64,000 nt of DNA from Flavisolibacter longurius (GCA_013327885.1 JABUMY010000002.1:403544-467543); one strand, 5' to 3'. Numbered from the stretch's first letter, positions 1-9,257 are shown. Numbers and translations: made by a program. Notes: a model not told the origin generated them from the letters alone.

Positions 1-512
1 ACGTTTCCGTCCTTGTCCTTTGCTGAAAAGCCCAGGCTTTTGTAGATCTTCAGCCCCTGTGCGCCGGCTTTTACATCGGCTTCCAGGGCTTTAATGGTTT
101 TGCTTTCCCAGTCCGGTTCGCCAACGCCGTTGAACGAAATATTGGTGAAGACAACAATGCGGTTGGGCGTTGACTTTTTTGCGTTTTGGATTGAATTCAC
201 CAGGTGCGAGTTGTCGCTCACGTCAAACACGCCGTTGTTGTTGCGAAAGCCACGGCCGCTTAGGTTCACCATCACCCGCATGTTCAGGCTGTCCATTTGC
301 TTCAGCAGGGCCGGAATGTCCTGTGTGGGCATGCTGCCCTGGTGGTTGTGCACATCAATAAAAGGAAATTTTGCCTTTTTCAATGGGTGCTCGGGCACCA
401 CCAACGAAGAAGGCGGGTTGTAGGATTCAAAATCAATACGGGCGGCTTTTTGCGCCAGCGCCGTAGCGCTCAAACTTAAAAGGGCCAGTCCAAGAGCGGT
501 CAATTGTTTCAT
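1..512 (-). CDS. Secreted amidohydrolase-family protein (3' part cut off)
   Basis: The reading frame runs from an ATG at 510-512 leftwards off the window edge, giving 170 residues with no stop. Residues 1-20 are a typical signal peptide ending ALA-QK, so the product is exported. Residues 51-58 read FIDVHNHQ, the metal-binding D-x-H-x-H start of the amidohydrolase (TIM-barrel metal hydrolase) superfamily, and the segment near residue 155 (AGAQGLKIYKS) fits the barrel strand carrying the next conserved residues. This looks like the Amidohydro_2 type, which includes decarboxylases and lactonases. The substrate cannot be told from the fragment. The gene is separated by about 97 bases from the penicillin-acylase gene upstream on the same strand. 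Confidence 0.75.
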   Translation of the reverse strand, partial: MKQLTALGLALLSLSATALAQKAARIDFESYNPPSSLVVPEHPLKKAKFPFIDVHNHQGSMPTQDIPALLKQMDSLNMRVMVNLSGRGFRNNNGVFDVSDNSHLVNSIQNAKKSTPNRIVVFTNISFNGVGEPDWESKTIKALEADVKAGAQGLKIYKSLGFSAKDKDGN

Positions 513-608
513 GGCAGAAAATAGATTTGGCGAAAGATATTTTGGGAAGATAGCGTAGAAAATCCACCGGTCAAGGTTAACAGGTTTTTAGCGAGCAAAC
601 CCAAATGG

Positions 609-2789
609 TCACTCCTCACCGGGATGATAGGTTTTTGCCGCATGGCGCAACACGTCTTCTTTGTAGAAATACACGTCTTTTAATTCGCCCCGGCAAAATA
701 ATGCTGCCTGATCGGTGAAATGTTTGCTCTTTGGATCAAACGATTGCCCGCCGGTAGAAATGGATTTTGCTTTGAGCTTTGGGCCAAACGAAACCGCCGC
801 CACAAAAGAATTGCCGGCCACGCCGTATTGTTTTCCGCGCTGCCAAACGGTTTCGTACGAAGGCAGGGAGCCAAGGCCAGCAGGCCCGAAGCCAACAGGC
901 AAAGAGGGCTTGTTGTTATCAAACGTTTCCCCGGTTCCAGGTCGTTGAAAGCGGTTGATCTCTCCCCAGGGAACCTTCCAGGTGCCGAAGCCCTTTTGCA
1001 GTTCCTGCAGCAAGGTGGTAAGCGCACCTAACCTTTCAGCTGCCGATGCATTCTTTATCAGCCTGCTTACCATCTTCACCTGGTCGCTTTCGTCATCTGC
1101 AGGCAGCTTTTCCTGTTGCTGCGAAAGCACCGACCATGCCCAGAAAACAGCCAGCGTAGTAGTGGCAGAATTAACTGCCGCTTTTTTGTCCCAGCGCTGC
1201 AAACTGTCTACCGCTTCTTTTAAAACGGGTGAGGGATTTGGAAGGTTTTGATAATCGCTGAACAGCGGTGGCAACAGTGTATCAAACGCCGCCAGGTACG
1301 AACTGTAGCCAATACGAATGAGTGTATCCAGCGTTATGCCTTTTGCTCTTGTCAGCAGTTGCAGCGCATGCAGCGAACGAAAGTTCTCACCTTCGGGTGC
1401 CATGTAGCGCGGAAATTTTTCTTTGGATATTGAATTGAATCCTGAAACGCTGAATGGTGATGAATTGCAGTTCTGCAAAAAGCCTTCTTTTGGATTGAGG
1501 CGATGCACAAGGCTGTCCACCTTGTAAAATCCCTGCCATTCGGTTTGCGAGGTGCTGCCATCGAGTGGCGCAAAGGGGTCAAGATGGGCTGCCCGCCGGG
1601 GTAAGTAGTTGCCATGCCAGTAGGCAATGTTTCCTTTGCTGTCGGCAAACATGGTGTTGGTAGAAGGATTGCCGTGCAATGCCAGTGTTTTTACAAACGA
1701 TTCCAGGCCCGTTGCTTTCATGCGTTGCCAGGATTGCATCAGCCCGGCAAGTGACCGGTTGTTGGCCTTTAGCGAAAGCCATTTCTGATTACGGATACCC
1801 ATGACCGGTCCATGATGTGTTGCGTACGTGGAAACCGTTCGTTCCTGCCTGCTATCTCCTTCTTTAAAAAATAATTTCAGTTGTTTTTGCTGCACAGGCT
1901 TCAGGGCACCATTGTATTCATAAAACAAGTTGTCGCCTTTTTGCACTTCTTTCTCTTCATACAAATCAGAAGCATCTACAGCCGAAGAAGTGTGCATCCA
2001 GCCGCAATGTTCATTGAATCCCTGGAACACAAAAAACTGTCCCCAGGTTACGGCGCCATAGGCATTTAACCCTTCCTCACTTACCACGTGCATCTCGGTA
2101 CGGAAGTAGAACGAAACATGCGGGTTGATATAAAGCAGCGTGGTGCCATCATCCGTTTTGGAAGGCGCTATGGCAAAGGCATTTGACCCGGTAGGTAAAG
2201 AGGCATCGAGGTTTGTTGGCGCAGGAGAAGAAGCGGTGAGTTCTTTTCCAAACAAGGCCTGAACATCGGCCGCCTGCAGGCCACCGGTTTGCGTGTCAAC
2301 ATAAGCGCCGTCGGTAAACAGCAGGGGAAACCAGGGTTCGAACCGGGTAAGCAGGCGTGGCTTTGTTTGGGGATGCTTGTGCAGGTAATAGTGAATGCCA
2401 TCGGAAAATGCCTGCAACAGGTCTTTCAACCATTGCGGGCTTTGGTGGTAGTCTGCAATAGCGGCAGCGGTATCATAAAGAAGCCGTGATTGCAGGTCCT
2501 GCAGCAGGTGATCCTTTCCTTCCACTTCCGAAAGGCGACCCAACCTTCCGATATAAGCCCGTTCTACTTTTTCAAAGTTCTCTTCGCACTGCGCATAGAG
2601 TAGCCCAAACACCGCATCCGCATCGGTTTTCCCGTAAATGTGCGGAATGCCCCAGTCGTCGCGAATGATGGTAACCCGCCCGGCCCGCTCCTCCCAGGCT
2701 TTCGCATTTGGATCAGGAGCCGAAAATGAGCAACCCATCGAAAAAAGGGCCAGCAGGAAAAGCAGTGGTTTTGTCAGTGGCAGCAGCAT
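609..2789 (-). CDS. Penicillin acylase-family lipoprotein (N-terminal nucleophile amidase)
   Basis: A 726-residue precursor of the penicillin acylase / aculeacin acylase / acyl-homoserine-lactone acylase family. These enzymes hydrolyse amide bonds after autocatalytic cleavage into two chains. Residues 1-20 are a lipoprotein signal peptide with lipobox SMGC (Cys20), so the enzyme is probably anchored facing the periplasm. The early motif RDDWGIPHIYG (about 43-53) is typical of the alpha chain. The cleavage site and nucleophile are visible at Gly201-Ser202 in GSNAFAIAP, which would free Ser202 as the beta-chain N terminus. Length agrees with the family (about 700-850). The substrate is unknown: a beta-lactam side chain, an acyl-homoserine lactone or an acyl-peptide are all possible. 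Confidence 0.88.
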   Translation of the reverse strand: MLLPLTKPLLFLLALFSMGCSFSAPDPNAKAWEERAGRVTIIRDDWGIPHIYGKTDADAVFGLLYAQCEENFEKVERAYIGRLGRLSEVEGKDHLLQDLQSRLLYDTAAAIADYHQSPQWLKDLLQAFSDGIHYYLHKHPQTKPRLLTRFEPWFPLLFTDGAYVDTQTGGLQAADVQALFGKELTASSPAPTNLDASLPTGSNAFAIAPSKTDDGTTLLYINPHVSFYFRTEMHVVSEEGLNAYGAVTWGQFFVFQGFNEHCGWMHTSSAVDASDLYEEKEVQKGDNLFYEYNGALKPVQQKQLKLFFKEGDSRQERTVSTYATHHGPVMGIRNQKWLSLKANNRSLAGLMQSWQRMKATGLESFVKTLALHGNPSTNTMFADSKGNIAYWHGNYLPRRAAHLDPFAPLDGSTSQTEWQGFYKVDSLVHRLNPKEGFLQNCNSSPFSVSGFNSISKEKFPRYMAPEGENFRSLHALQLLTRAKGITLDTLIRIGYSSYLAAFDTLLPPLFSDYQNLPNPSPVLKEAVDSLQRWDKKAAVNSATTTLAVFWAWSVLSQQQEKLPADDESDQVKMVSRLIKNASAAERLGALTTLLQELQKGFGTWKVPWGEINRFQRPGTGETFDNNKPSLPVGFGPAGLGSLPSYETVWQRGKQYGVAGNSFVAAVSFGPKLKAKSISTGGQSFDPKSKHFTDQAALFCRGELKDVYFYKEDVLRHAAKTYHPGEE

Positions 2790-2883
2790 GCATTTACAAA
2801 TTACTGAAAATCTATATCCTATGAATTATATTCCATATATTAACTGTGTATTTCCCTTCCTTTTCATTCAAATACCAAAACCA

Positions 2884-4296
2884 ATGAACGAAAACACACC
2901 ACTCACACAGTCGGCTTCACCCGCTTCGCTGTCACCGCGTATTGCTTCCCTTGATGTGCTCCGCGGAATGGCCATCCTCGGTGCTTTGTTTGCCGCCATC
3001 TGGGTGTTTGGCGGCTTTTCGGAGCAACAACAATATACGGCTTTGATGAAGCAAAAAGGCGCAGACCGGCCGGTGTACACCGTTATGCAGTTTTTATTCG
3101 ATGGCAAAATGCTGGCTCTCATCTCGCTGGTGTTTGGCGCTTCCATGGTTTTGTTCCTGTCAAAAGAAACGGAACTGGGCAAGCAACCGGCCGGTGATGT
3201 TTTTATCAAGCGGCAGCTTTGGCTGATCCTTTTTGGTATTGTCAACGCCGTGTTGTTTTTATACCCAATTGATTTTTTGTTTCACCTGGGTGTGGTTGGT
3301 TTACTCCTGTTTCCACTCGTACGGATCTCTAAAAAAGCCCTCCTGGTGGCGGCACTGGCCACAACATTTATTTATTGCGGCAAGTTGTTTTGGGATTACA
3401 GCGATGATAAAAAAACCTACCAGAAATATGTAGCAGTTACCAGGCTCGAAAAAAAGTTTGAGCAGGATTCGCTTGCCAAAGCAAAAGCAGGTCTTGCAGC
3501 AAAAAAGGACACGCTAACCAAAACACAAAAAGGGGAAAAAGAAGCCTGGACCGGATTGCTGGCCGGTAAAAAAATTGACACCAAAAAAGACGATGGTGCC
3601 ATCAAGGCCATGCGCAACGAAAGCTATGGAAAGGTGTGGAACCACCTCTTGCCGCAAACCCAGGGAAGAGAAGCATCATGGACCTACCAGAAAGGCATTT
3701 GGGATGTAAGTGCCATGCTGTTTTTAGGGATGCTGCTTTACAGGATCGGCTTTTTTAATCACCGGTTTCGTACGCAACGCTATGCGGTGCTTGCAGTGGT
3801 AGCGCTGGCCGGTGCGGTGTTGCTAGGCTGGTTCCGCTTTCACTTCCTGGCGCAGACGCTAACCGATTATGAAAAATACGTGAAGGGCCAACTGCTGCCG
3901 GCCAACTTTTTTTACCCGATAGAAAGAGCGGCTACGGCGCTGGGTTATGCTAGCCTGGTGATGTTCCTGCTATCGTACCGGGTGTTTGGCAAGCTGCTGT
4001 ACGTTTTTGAAGCCGTGGGCAAACTGGCACTTACTAACTACCTGGCACAAACGCTTTTTTGCACCTGGCTTTTTTACGGGTATGGCCTAGGTCACTACGC
4101 AAGGTTTGGCCAGTACAACCTTTATTTTATTGCGGCTGAAATAGTATTGGTGCAATGCGTGTTCAGCGTGATCTGGTTGCGCTATTACAATTACGGTCCG
4201 GCCGAGTGGTTGTTGCGCCGGCTGAGCGCTGGCAAATGGCTGCCGGCAAGCTTGCGCAAGCCGCAAACAGAACCCATCATTCCTGCATTGCCCTAA
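2884..4296 (+). CDS. DUF418-family membrane protein, first of a tandem pair
   Basis: A 470-residue polytopic membrane protein. The start chosen is ATG 2884 (MNENTP...), which places the hallmark segment RIASLDVLRGMAILGAL at about residue 18. An in-frame ATG at 2821 would add a hydrophobic extension and cannot be excluded. The C-terminal half carries the DUF418 pattern, including GKLALTNYLAQTLFCTWLFYG and a closing YYNYGPAEWLLRRL. A charged, Lys/Glu-rich hydrophilic insert of about 100 residues (roughly 175-275) separates the two membrane halves. The family is often annotated as possible transporters or acyltransferase-like membrane proteins, without proven function. The next gene begins 18 bases downstream and is a paralogue. 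Confidence 0.85.
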   Translation: MNENTPLTQSASPASLSPRIASLDVLRGMAILGALFAAIWVFGGFSEQQQYTALMKQKGADRPVYTVMQFLFDGKMLALISLVFGASMVLFLSKETELGKQPAGDVFIKRQLWLILFGIVNAVLFLYPIDFLFHLGVVGLLLFPLVRISKKALLVAALATTFIYCGKLFWDYSDDKKTYQKYVAVTRLEKKFEQDSLAKAKAGLAAKKDTLTKTQKGEKEAWTGLLAGKKIDTKKDDGAIKAMRNESYGKVWNHLLPQTQGREASWTYQKGIWDVSAMLFLGMLLYRIGFFNHRFRTQRYAVLAVVALAGAVLLGWFRFHFLAQTLTDYEKYVKGQLLPANFFYPIERAATALGYASLVMFLLSYRVFGKLLYVFEAVGKLALTNYLAQTLFCTWLFYGYGLGHYARFGQYNLYFIAAEIVLVQCVFSVIWLRYYNYGPAEWLLRRLSAGKWLPASLRKPQTEPIIPALP

Positions 4297-4314
4297 TCAA
4301 TAAAAACAAAAAGC

Positions 4315-5688
4315 ATGGAAGCAAACATAACAGCAACGCCGGTTGTAATAGCAGCGGAAAATGGTGTTGCCGAACCACCGGTGCAAAAAGAAGCCGCGAA
4401 GCCTGTGGCGGCCAAAGACCGCATTCAAACCATCGACATGATCCGGGGAATTGCCCTTTGCGGCATCCTCTTGATGAACATACCCGGGTTTGGCCTGCAC
4501 TGGAGCCAGTATTTTGCCATTCTACAGGGACCGCACAACGTAGACTACCATACATTCACTACCATCGAAATCTTTTTTTCGGGAACGATGCGGGGTCTTT
4601 TCTCTATGTTGTTTGGCGCCGGCATGGTGTTGTTCACACAAAATAAAACTGACATCATTGGAGGACCTACGGTTGCCGAACTGTATTACCGGCGCCTGCT
4701 TTTGCTGGTGGGTTTCGGGCTGTTTAACGCTTACATTTTGTTGTGGCCCGGCGATATTCTTTTCTTTTACGGCCTGGGTGGGATGATCCTGTACCCGTTT
4801 CGCAAACTGGCGGCCAAATGGCTGCTGGTGCTGGGCCTTGTTTGCATTGGCATTGGCGTGCTCAAATACCAGTTGCAGTTTAACGACATGAAGGGAAACC
4901 GAACCACTTACCTGGAAGCGGTAAAGGCCGAAAAAGAAGGGAAGAAGCTGACGCCGGAACAGGAAAGCGGGAAAGCGGCCTGGCTGGAACGCCAAAACTG
5001 GAAACCCGATGCCGACAGGGCAAAGGAAGAAGTGCAAAAACGCCAGGGTGATTATGGTACGGTATGGACGCTTTTGCTGGGCAACAATGCCGGCAGCGAA
5101 ACCTGGGGCACGTATCACGGTATATGGGATATCCTTTGCATGATGTTTATCGGCATGGGTCTTTTTGCGTTAGGGTTTTTTACCAATAAGTGGACAACGT
5201 CCTCCTACGTGATGGGGCTGTTGATCGGTTATGGCGTGGGCATTCCTGTGGGCTGGCTGCTGGTGAACAAAGGAATCATTGCCTCGCTGGATATTACCAC
5301 CTACGTGGACAGCTACCGGATGACGCCGGAGGTCTTGTACGATATAAAGCGGGTAACCCTGTCCGTTGGTCATGCCTGCCTGGCGATGCTTGTTTTTCGC
5401 AGCCAGCTTTTTTCCTGGCTGATGAAAGGATTGGCTAACATCGGTCAAATGGCGTTTACAAACTACCTGGTGCAAAGCATCATCTGCACACTCATTTTTC
5501 ATGGCTATGGACTGGGTTATTACAACCAGCTCCGGTTTCACCAACTGTATTATATCGTGGCCGGCGTGTGGGTCTTCCAGATCATTTTCTCGGCTATCTG
5601 GCTGCGCTACTTCCGCTTTGGTCCCTTTGAATGGGCCTGGCGTTCGCTTACCTACGGCAAAAGCCAACCCATGCGGCTGGTGAATTGA
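4315..5688 (+). CDS. DUF418-family membrane protein, second of a tandem pair
   Basis: A 457-residue paralogue of the preceding gene, probably co-transcribed with it (18-base gap). Shared landmarks are RIQTIDMIRGIALCGILLMN near residue 37, a hydrophilic central insert (about 195-250), SETWGTYHGIWDILCMMFIGMGL, then QMAFTNYLVQSIICTLIFHGYGLGYY and the ending FRFGPFEWAWRSLTYGK that closes DUF418 proteins. About ten membrane segments can be seen. It differs from its neighbour in having an Ala/Val-rich N-terminal tail of about 35 residues. The tandem arrangement suggests either duplication with divergence or two subunits of one membrane assembly. The biochemical role is unknown. Confidence 0.87.
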   Translation: MEANITATPVVIAAENGVAEPPVQKEAAKPVAAKDRIQTIDMIRGIALCGILLMNIPGFGLHWSQYFAILQGPHNVDYHTFTTIEIFFSGTMRGLFSMLFGAGMVLFTQNKTDIIGGPTVAELYYRRLLLLVGFGLFNAYILLWPGDILFFYGLGGMILYPFRKLAAKWLLVLGLVCIGIGVLKYQLQFNDMKGNRTTYLEAVKAEKEGKKLTPEQESGKAAWLERQNWKPDADRAKEEVQKRQGDYGTVWTLLLGNNAGSETWGTYHGIWDILCMMFIGMGLFALGFFTNKWTTSSYVMGLLIGYGVGIPVGWLLVNKGIIASLDITTYVDSYRMTPEVLYDIKRVTLSVGHACLAMLVFRSQLFSWLMKGLANIGQMAFTNYLVQSIICTLIFHGYGLGYYNQLRFHQLYYIVAGVWVFQIIFSAIWLRYFRFGPFEWAWRSLTYGKSQPMRLVN

Positions 5689-5714
5689 TAGTGGGAGAAT
5701 GAGAGATTGGGATA
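5687..5714. repeat. Heptad repeat arm, GGGATAT-like class
   Basis: Four 7-base units (GATAGTG, GGAGAAT, GAGAGAT, TGGGATA) start inside the stop codon of the second DUF418 gene. The units resemble the array at 36885-37034. No matching inverted arm is obvious nearby. Confidence 0.5.
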
Positions 5715-5770
5715 TTGTTTTGTCTTACGGATCACTTCGAAACAGTACTTGCTTCAATCTCTTGCCAAAC

Positions 5771-5800
5771 AAAAAAGCTGTCGATACCGACAGCTTTTTT
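5771..5800. terminator. Bidirectional Rho-independent terminator between DUF418 pair and polA
   Basis: A perfect 13-bp stem (AAAAAAGCTGTCG paired with CGACAGCTTTTTT) with a 4-base loop ATAC. There are T runs on both strands, so it can end transcription from the DUF418 pair on the plus strand and from polA on the minus strand. Confidence 0.85.
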
Positions 5801-5876
5801 GTTATTCTCATTATGAAAAATAATTTCATAAACGAGTGTTGTCATCAGTAATGAACGGTAAATAGAAACGACCCAA

Positions 5877-5904
5877 ACTCACCACTGACCATTCACCACT
5901 CACC
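5877..5904. repeat. Heptad repeat arm, ACTCACC class, abutting the polA stop
   Basis: Four units (ACTCACC, ACTGACC, ATTCACC, ACTCACC) end immediately before the polA stop codon (complement of 5905-5907). The same words flank the four-helix-bundle gene at 15.3-15.8 kb. Confidence 0.7.
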
Positions 5905-8718
5905 CTAGTGCGCTTCCAGCCAGTTTTCACCCGTACCTACTTCGGCCAGAATAGGAATGCCATTGGGCAGCGTCATGGCGCTTTGCATGCAGTCGAGTAT
6001 CACAGGCTTTACTGCTTCAACTTCGTCTCTTGTTACATCAAAAACCAATTCGTCATGCACCTGCAGGATCATTTTTGATTTGAAGTTGTGCTCCTTAAAC
6101 GCCTTGTGAATTTTCACCATCGCCAGCTTGATCATATCGGCGGCCGTTCCTTGTATCGGTGAGTTAATGGCGTTGCGTTCGGCATAACCCCGCACGGTAA
6201 AGTTGGAAGAATTAATATCCCTTAACCAGCGCTTGCGACCCAAAACCGTTTGTACATAACCGTGCTCCCGGGCATAATTGATCATCTCGTCCATATACCG
6301 GGTAATGCCTGCAAACTGGAGTTTGTAATTGTCGATGATCTCCTTGGCTTCGCTGCGGCTGATGCTTAAATTCTCAGCCAGGCCAAAAGAGCTTTGCCCG
6401 TAAATGATACCAAAGTTGACACTCTTGGCTTTGCGGCGCATGTCTTTGGTCACGGCGTCTTCGGCCACGTTGTAAACAAGAGCTGCTGTTGCCGTGTGAA
6501 TGTCTTTGTTCTGGATAAAGGCCTCGCACATCGCAGGGTCGCTGCTTAGGGCGGCTACTATCCGCAATTCGATCTGCGAATAATCGGCGCTGAGCAGCAC
6601 ATGGTCCTTGTCCCGCGGAATAAAAGCTTTGCGAATTTCCCGTCCTCTTTCGGTACGGATGGGAATGTTCTGCAGGTTGGGATTGTTGCTCGAAAGGCGC
6701 CCCGTTACCGCAATGGCCTGTGCATAGTTGGTATGCACACGTCCTGTTTTTGGGTTGATCAGCAAGGGCAACGAATCAACATAGGTTGACTTCAGTTTTG
6801 TGTATTCGCGGTAGGCCAAAATATCATCCACGATTTTGTGTTCCGATGCCAGCTTGCGCAGCACATCCTCACCGGTGGCATACTGTCCTGTTTTTGTTTT
6901 TTTGGCTTTGGGATCGAGGTTTAGTTTTTCAAACAGCACCTCACCCAATTGCTTCGGCGAACCAAGGTTGAAACGAACACCGGCGGTTTCGTACACTTTT
7001 TCTTCGTGCACACGGGCTTCGGTTTCCAGCACGGTGGAGTACTCATTCAGGAAGGCCGTATCGATGCGTACGCCTTCAAACTCCATGTCGGTAAGTACCG
7101 GCACCAGCGGGTTTTCTACATCGCAAAAAACATCTTCCACTGCATGCTTCTTCAACTGTGGTTCAAACACGGCTTTGAACTGCAGGGTGATGTCGGCGTC
7201 TTCCACCGCGTATTCTTTTATCTTCTCCAGCTCCACATCCCGCATGTTGCCCTGGCCTTTTCCTTTTTTACCAATCAGGTCTTCAATGTGTACCGGTTCG
7301 TAGCCCAGGTATTTTTCACTTAGCCAATCCATGTTGCTTTTGCCATCGGGCTCAATCAGGTAGTGCGCCAGCATGGTGTCAAACAGTTTGCCCCTGATCT
7401 CTACACCATACCATTTCAGCATCAGCAGGTCGTACTTGATGTTATGACCCACCCACATCTTTTTTTCATCGGCAAAAAGATGGCTGAAACGGCCCAGCAC
7501 TTCTTTTGCTTCTGCCATGTTATCCGGCGACAGCGGCACGTACCAGCCATGGTGCGGACGCACGGCAAAGCTCATTCCCACCAGGCTTGCATTGTTAGCA
7601 TCAAGACCCGTGGTTTCGGTATCAAAAGATATTTCGGTGGTCTTTTCCAGGGCTTCCAAAAGCGCGGCAAACTCGCCTTCGCTTTCCACCAGCTCGTACT
7701 CGTGGTCAACATTGCTGATGTTCTTGCCGGCTTCAACAACCATTTCTTCTTCTGCTGTTTCGGCTACTGCAGATGAAGCGCTGCCAAACAGGTCAGTCTG
7801 CACACCTACCGATGATTTGCGTTGCGAAACAATGTCGCCGCCAAACTCATCCCCCAGTAAGCGCTTGCCCAGGGTTTTAAATTCCAACTCGGTAAAGATG
7901 TCCCGCAGGCCATCCTTGTTCCATTCTTTCAGGCGAAAATCTTCTTCGTGAAATTCCACCGGCACATTGGTAATGATGGTCGCCAGCTTTTTACTCATGA
8001 TGGCCGATTCCCTTCCTGCACGGATCTTTTCGCCAAGGGCACCTTTGATGCTATCGGCAGCCGCAAGAATATTTTCGACTGAGCCGTATTCGGTAATGAG
8101 TTTGCAGGCGGTTTTTTGTCCCACACCGGCAATACCCGGTATGTTATCCACGGCATCACCCATCAGTCCCAAAATATCAATTACCTGGTCAACGCTTTGG
8201 ATGCACCATTTGTCGCATACTTCCTTCGGACCCATGATCTCCACATCGCCGCCCTGGTAACCGGGCTTGTAAATTTTTACCTTGTCGCTAACCAGTTGGC
8301 CGTAGTCTTTGTCCGGTGTCACCATGTACACGTCGTAACCCAGCTTTTCGGCTTGTTTGCTCAAAGTACCTATCACGTCATCAGCTTCAAAGCCATCGTA
8401 CTCCATCATGGGAATGTTAAAGCCGGCGATGATGCGTTTGATATCGGGCATGGCCGCCATCAGGTCTTCCGGTGCTTCCTGGCGGTTGGCCTTGTAGTCG
8501 GCAAAATCATTCACCCGGTCCGAGGGGCGTCCGCCTTCAAAGCAAACGGCCATGTGCGTGGGCTTTTGATTATTGATCAATTCAAGTAGTGTATTGGTAA
8601 ACCCAAACTGCGCATTGGTGTTTTTTCCTTTGGAAGTAATGCGGGGATTGCGGATCAGCGCATAATAAGCCCGGAAGATAAGGGCCATGGCATCGAGTAA
8701 AAACAGGCGTTTGTCCAT
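5905..8718 (-). CDS. polA: DNA polymerase I
   Basis: A 937-residue DNA polymerase I with all three domains. The 5' nuclease domain occupies about 1-300. A 3'-5' exonuclease at about 355-530 looks active: DTETTGLD with Asp366 and Glu368, and YAVEDAD near 503-509. The polymerase domain is at about 540-937, with motif A (SADYSQIELR, Asp712), the O-helix RRKAKSVNFGIIYG (Phe769, so normal preference for dNTPs) and motif C (QVHDELV, Asp889). It fills gaps in excision repair and removes RNA primers. The reading frame extends 16 codons further upstream, but a -7 promoter lies inside that extension and MDKRLFLLDAMALIFRA matches the family N terminus, so 8718 is the start. Confidence 0.98.
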   Translation of the reverse strand: MDKRLFLLDAMALIFRAYYALIRNPRITSKGKNTNAQFGFTNTLLELINNQKPTHMAVCFEGGRPSDRVNDFADYKANRQEAPEDLMAAMPDIKRIIAGFNIPMMEYDGFEADDVIGTLSKQAEKLGYDVYMVTPDKDYGQLVSDKVKIYKPGYQGGDVEIMGPKEVCDKWCIQSVDQVIDILGLMGDAVDNIPGIAGVGQKTACKLITEYGSVENILAAADSIKGALGEKIRAGRESAIMSKKLATIITNVPVEFHEEDFRLKEWNKDGLRDIFTELEFKTLGKRLLGDEFGGDIVSQRKSSVGVQTDLFGSASSAVAETAEEEMVVEAGKNISNVDHEYELVESEGEFAALLEALEKTTEISFDTETTGLDANNASLVGMSFAVRPHHGWYVPLSPDNMAEAKEVLGRFSHLFADEKKMWVGHNIKYDLLMLKWYGVEIRGKLFDTMLAHYLIEPDGKSNMDWLSEKYLGYEPVHIEDLIGKKGKGQGNMRDVELEKIKEYAVEDADITLQFKAVFEPQLKKHAVEDVFCDVENPLVPVLTDMEFEGVRIDTAFLNEYSTVLETEARVHEEKVYETAGVRFNLGSPKQLGEVLFEKLNLDPKAKKTKTGQYATGEDVLRKLASEHKIVDDILAYREYTKLKSTYVDSLPLLINPKTGRVHTNYAQAIAVTGRLSSNNPNLQNIPIRTERGREIRKAFIPRDKDHVLLSADYSQIELRIVAALSSDPAMCEAFIQNKDIHTATAALVYNVAEDAVTKDMRRKAKSVNFGIIYGQSSFGLAENLSISRSEAKEIIDNYKLQFAGITRYMDEMINYAREHGYVQTVLGRKRWLRDINSSNFTVRGYAERNAINSPIQGTAADMIKLAMVKIHKAFKEHNFKSKMILQVHDELVFDVTRDEVEAVKPVILDCMQSAMTLPNGIPILAEVGTGENWLEAH

Positions 8719-8723
8719 AGCAG

Positions 8724-8731
8724 CGAAGGTA
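8724..8731 (-). promoter_or_regulatory. -7 element of the polA promoter
   Basis: The minus strand reads TACCTTCG, a one-base variant of the Bacteroidota consensus TAnnTTTG, ending 5 bases before the polA ATG. If used, the transcript would be nearly leaderless. The position excludes the upstream alternative start. Confidence 0.5.
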
Positions 8732-8816
8732 GGCTTTCGGCTATTTTCTTTTTGCGGGTAAGACAAAATCCTGGCGGGTAAAAACGCTGCTGTGCGGAGC
8801 TATGTCAGAAAGAAAA

Positions 8817-8844
8817 AAAGCAGGCCTTTTGCAAGGTCTGCTTT
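8817..8844 (-). terminator. Rho-independent terminator after the small membrane protein gene
   Basis: A 12-bp stem with one G-T pair (AAGGTCTGCTTT and AAAGCAGGCCTT) and loop TTGC. On the minus strand it is followed by a run of seven T. It lies 28 bases past the stop of the 62-residue gene. Confidence 0.75.
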
Positions 8845-8872
8845 GCGATAATTTACCCGTTCGTTATGCGGG

Positions 8873-9061
8873 TTACTTCAAAACGGTGTTGTTCTCTGGT
8901 GTAGCAACGGCGGCGTTCTCGCTAAGTGCAGCAGGCGAAAGATTCTCTTTGGTGTTTAAAAAAGAAGCTTCTTTTTCTTTCGGAGAAAGATTCAGGTAGA
9001 CTGCCGTAAACAGCAGCGAAAACGAAAAGACATAAAGGAGCCGGGTGGCAATTTTCTTCAT
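8873..9061 (-). CDS. Small single-span membrane protein, unknown
   Basis: A 62-residue product beginning MKKIATRLLYVFSFSLLFTAVYL, which is a signal anchor or signal peptide of about 23 residues. It is followed by a short Lys/Glu-rich stretch and an Ala/Asn-rich tail ending NNTVLK. I recognise no family. Support for it being a real gene comes from context: a TACTTTCG promoter-like element sits 21 bases upstream and a strong terminator lies just downstream, so it appears to be a monocistronic unit between uvrB and polA. The tail would be exposed to the periplasm if the N terminus acts as an anchor. Confidence 0.6.
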   Translation of the reverse strand: MKKIATRLLYVFSFSLLFTAVYLNLSPKEKEASFLNTKENLSPAALSENAAVATPENNTVLK

Positions 9062-9082
9062 ACAATACGGATTAATGAAGAA

Positions 9083-9090
9083 CGAAAGTA
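9083..9090 (-). promoter_or_regulatory. -7-like element upstream of the small membrane protein gene
   Basis: The minus strand reads TACTTTCG, one base from TAnnTTTG, 21 bases before the ATG at 9061. No clear -33 element was seen. Confidence 0.35.
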
Positions 9091-9156
9091 ATAAGTCCCG
9101 GGCAGATGCACAAGCGCAAGAATACGGTAGCTTGGAGCGTAGATATACGAAGGAGA

Positions 9157-9195
9157 GTTAATGGGTTAATAAGTTGAAAAGTTGATAGGTTGACA
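9157..9195. repeat. Heptad repeat arm, GTTGATA class
   Basis: About five degenerate units (GTTAATG, GGTTAAT, AAGTTGA and relatives). The same words occur at 55698-55798 after the CorC gene. It is a single arm in the uvrB to small-gene spacer. Confidence 0.5.
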
Positions 9196-9257
9196 TTTTA
9201 AAAAAATCAACATGCACTTGTGCGGCAAAAGAACAACCCACAGTGGCATTTACGTAA

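Noticed and set aside
4155..4646. Open frame of 163 residues across the two DUF418 genes
   Set aside because: It is out of frame with both genes, has no recognisable domain and spans their junction.
5905..8766. Upstream start for polA at 8766
   Set aside because: The extra 16 residues do not match the family and include the -7 promoter element.
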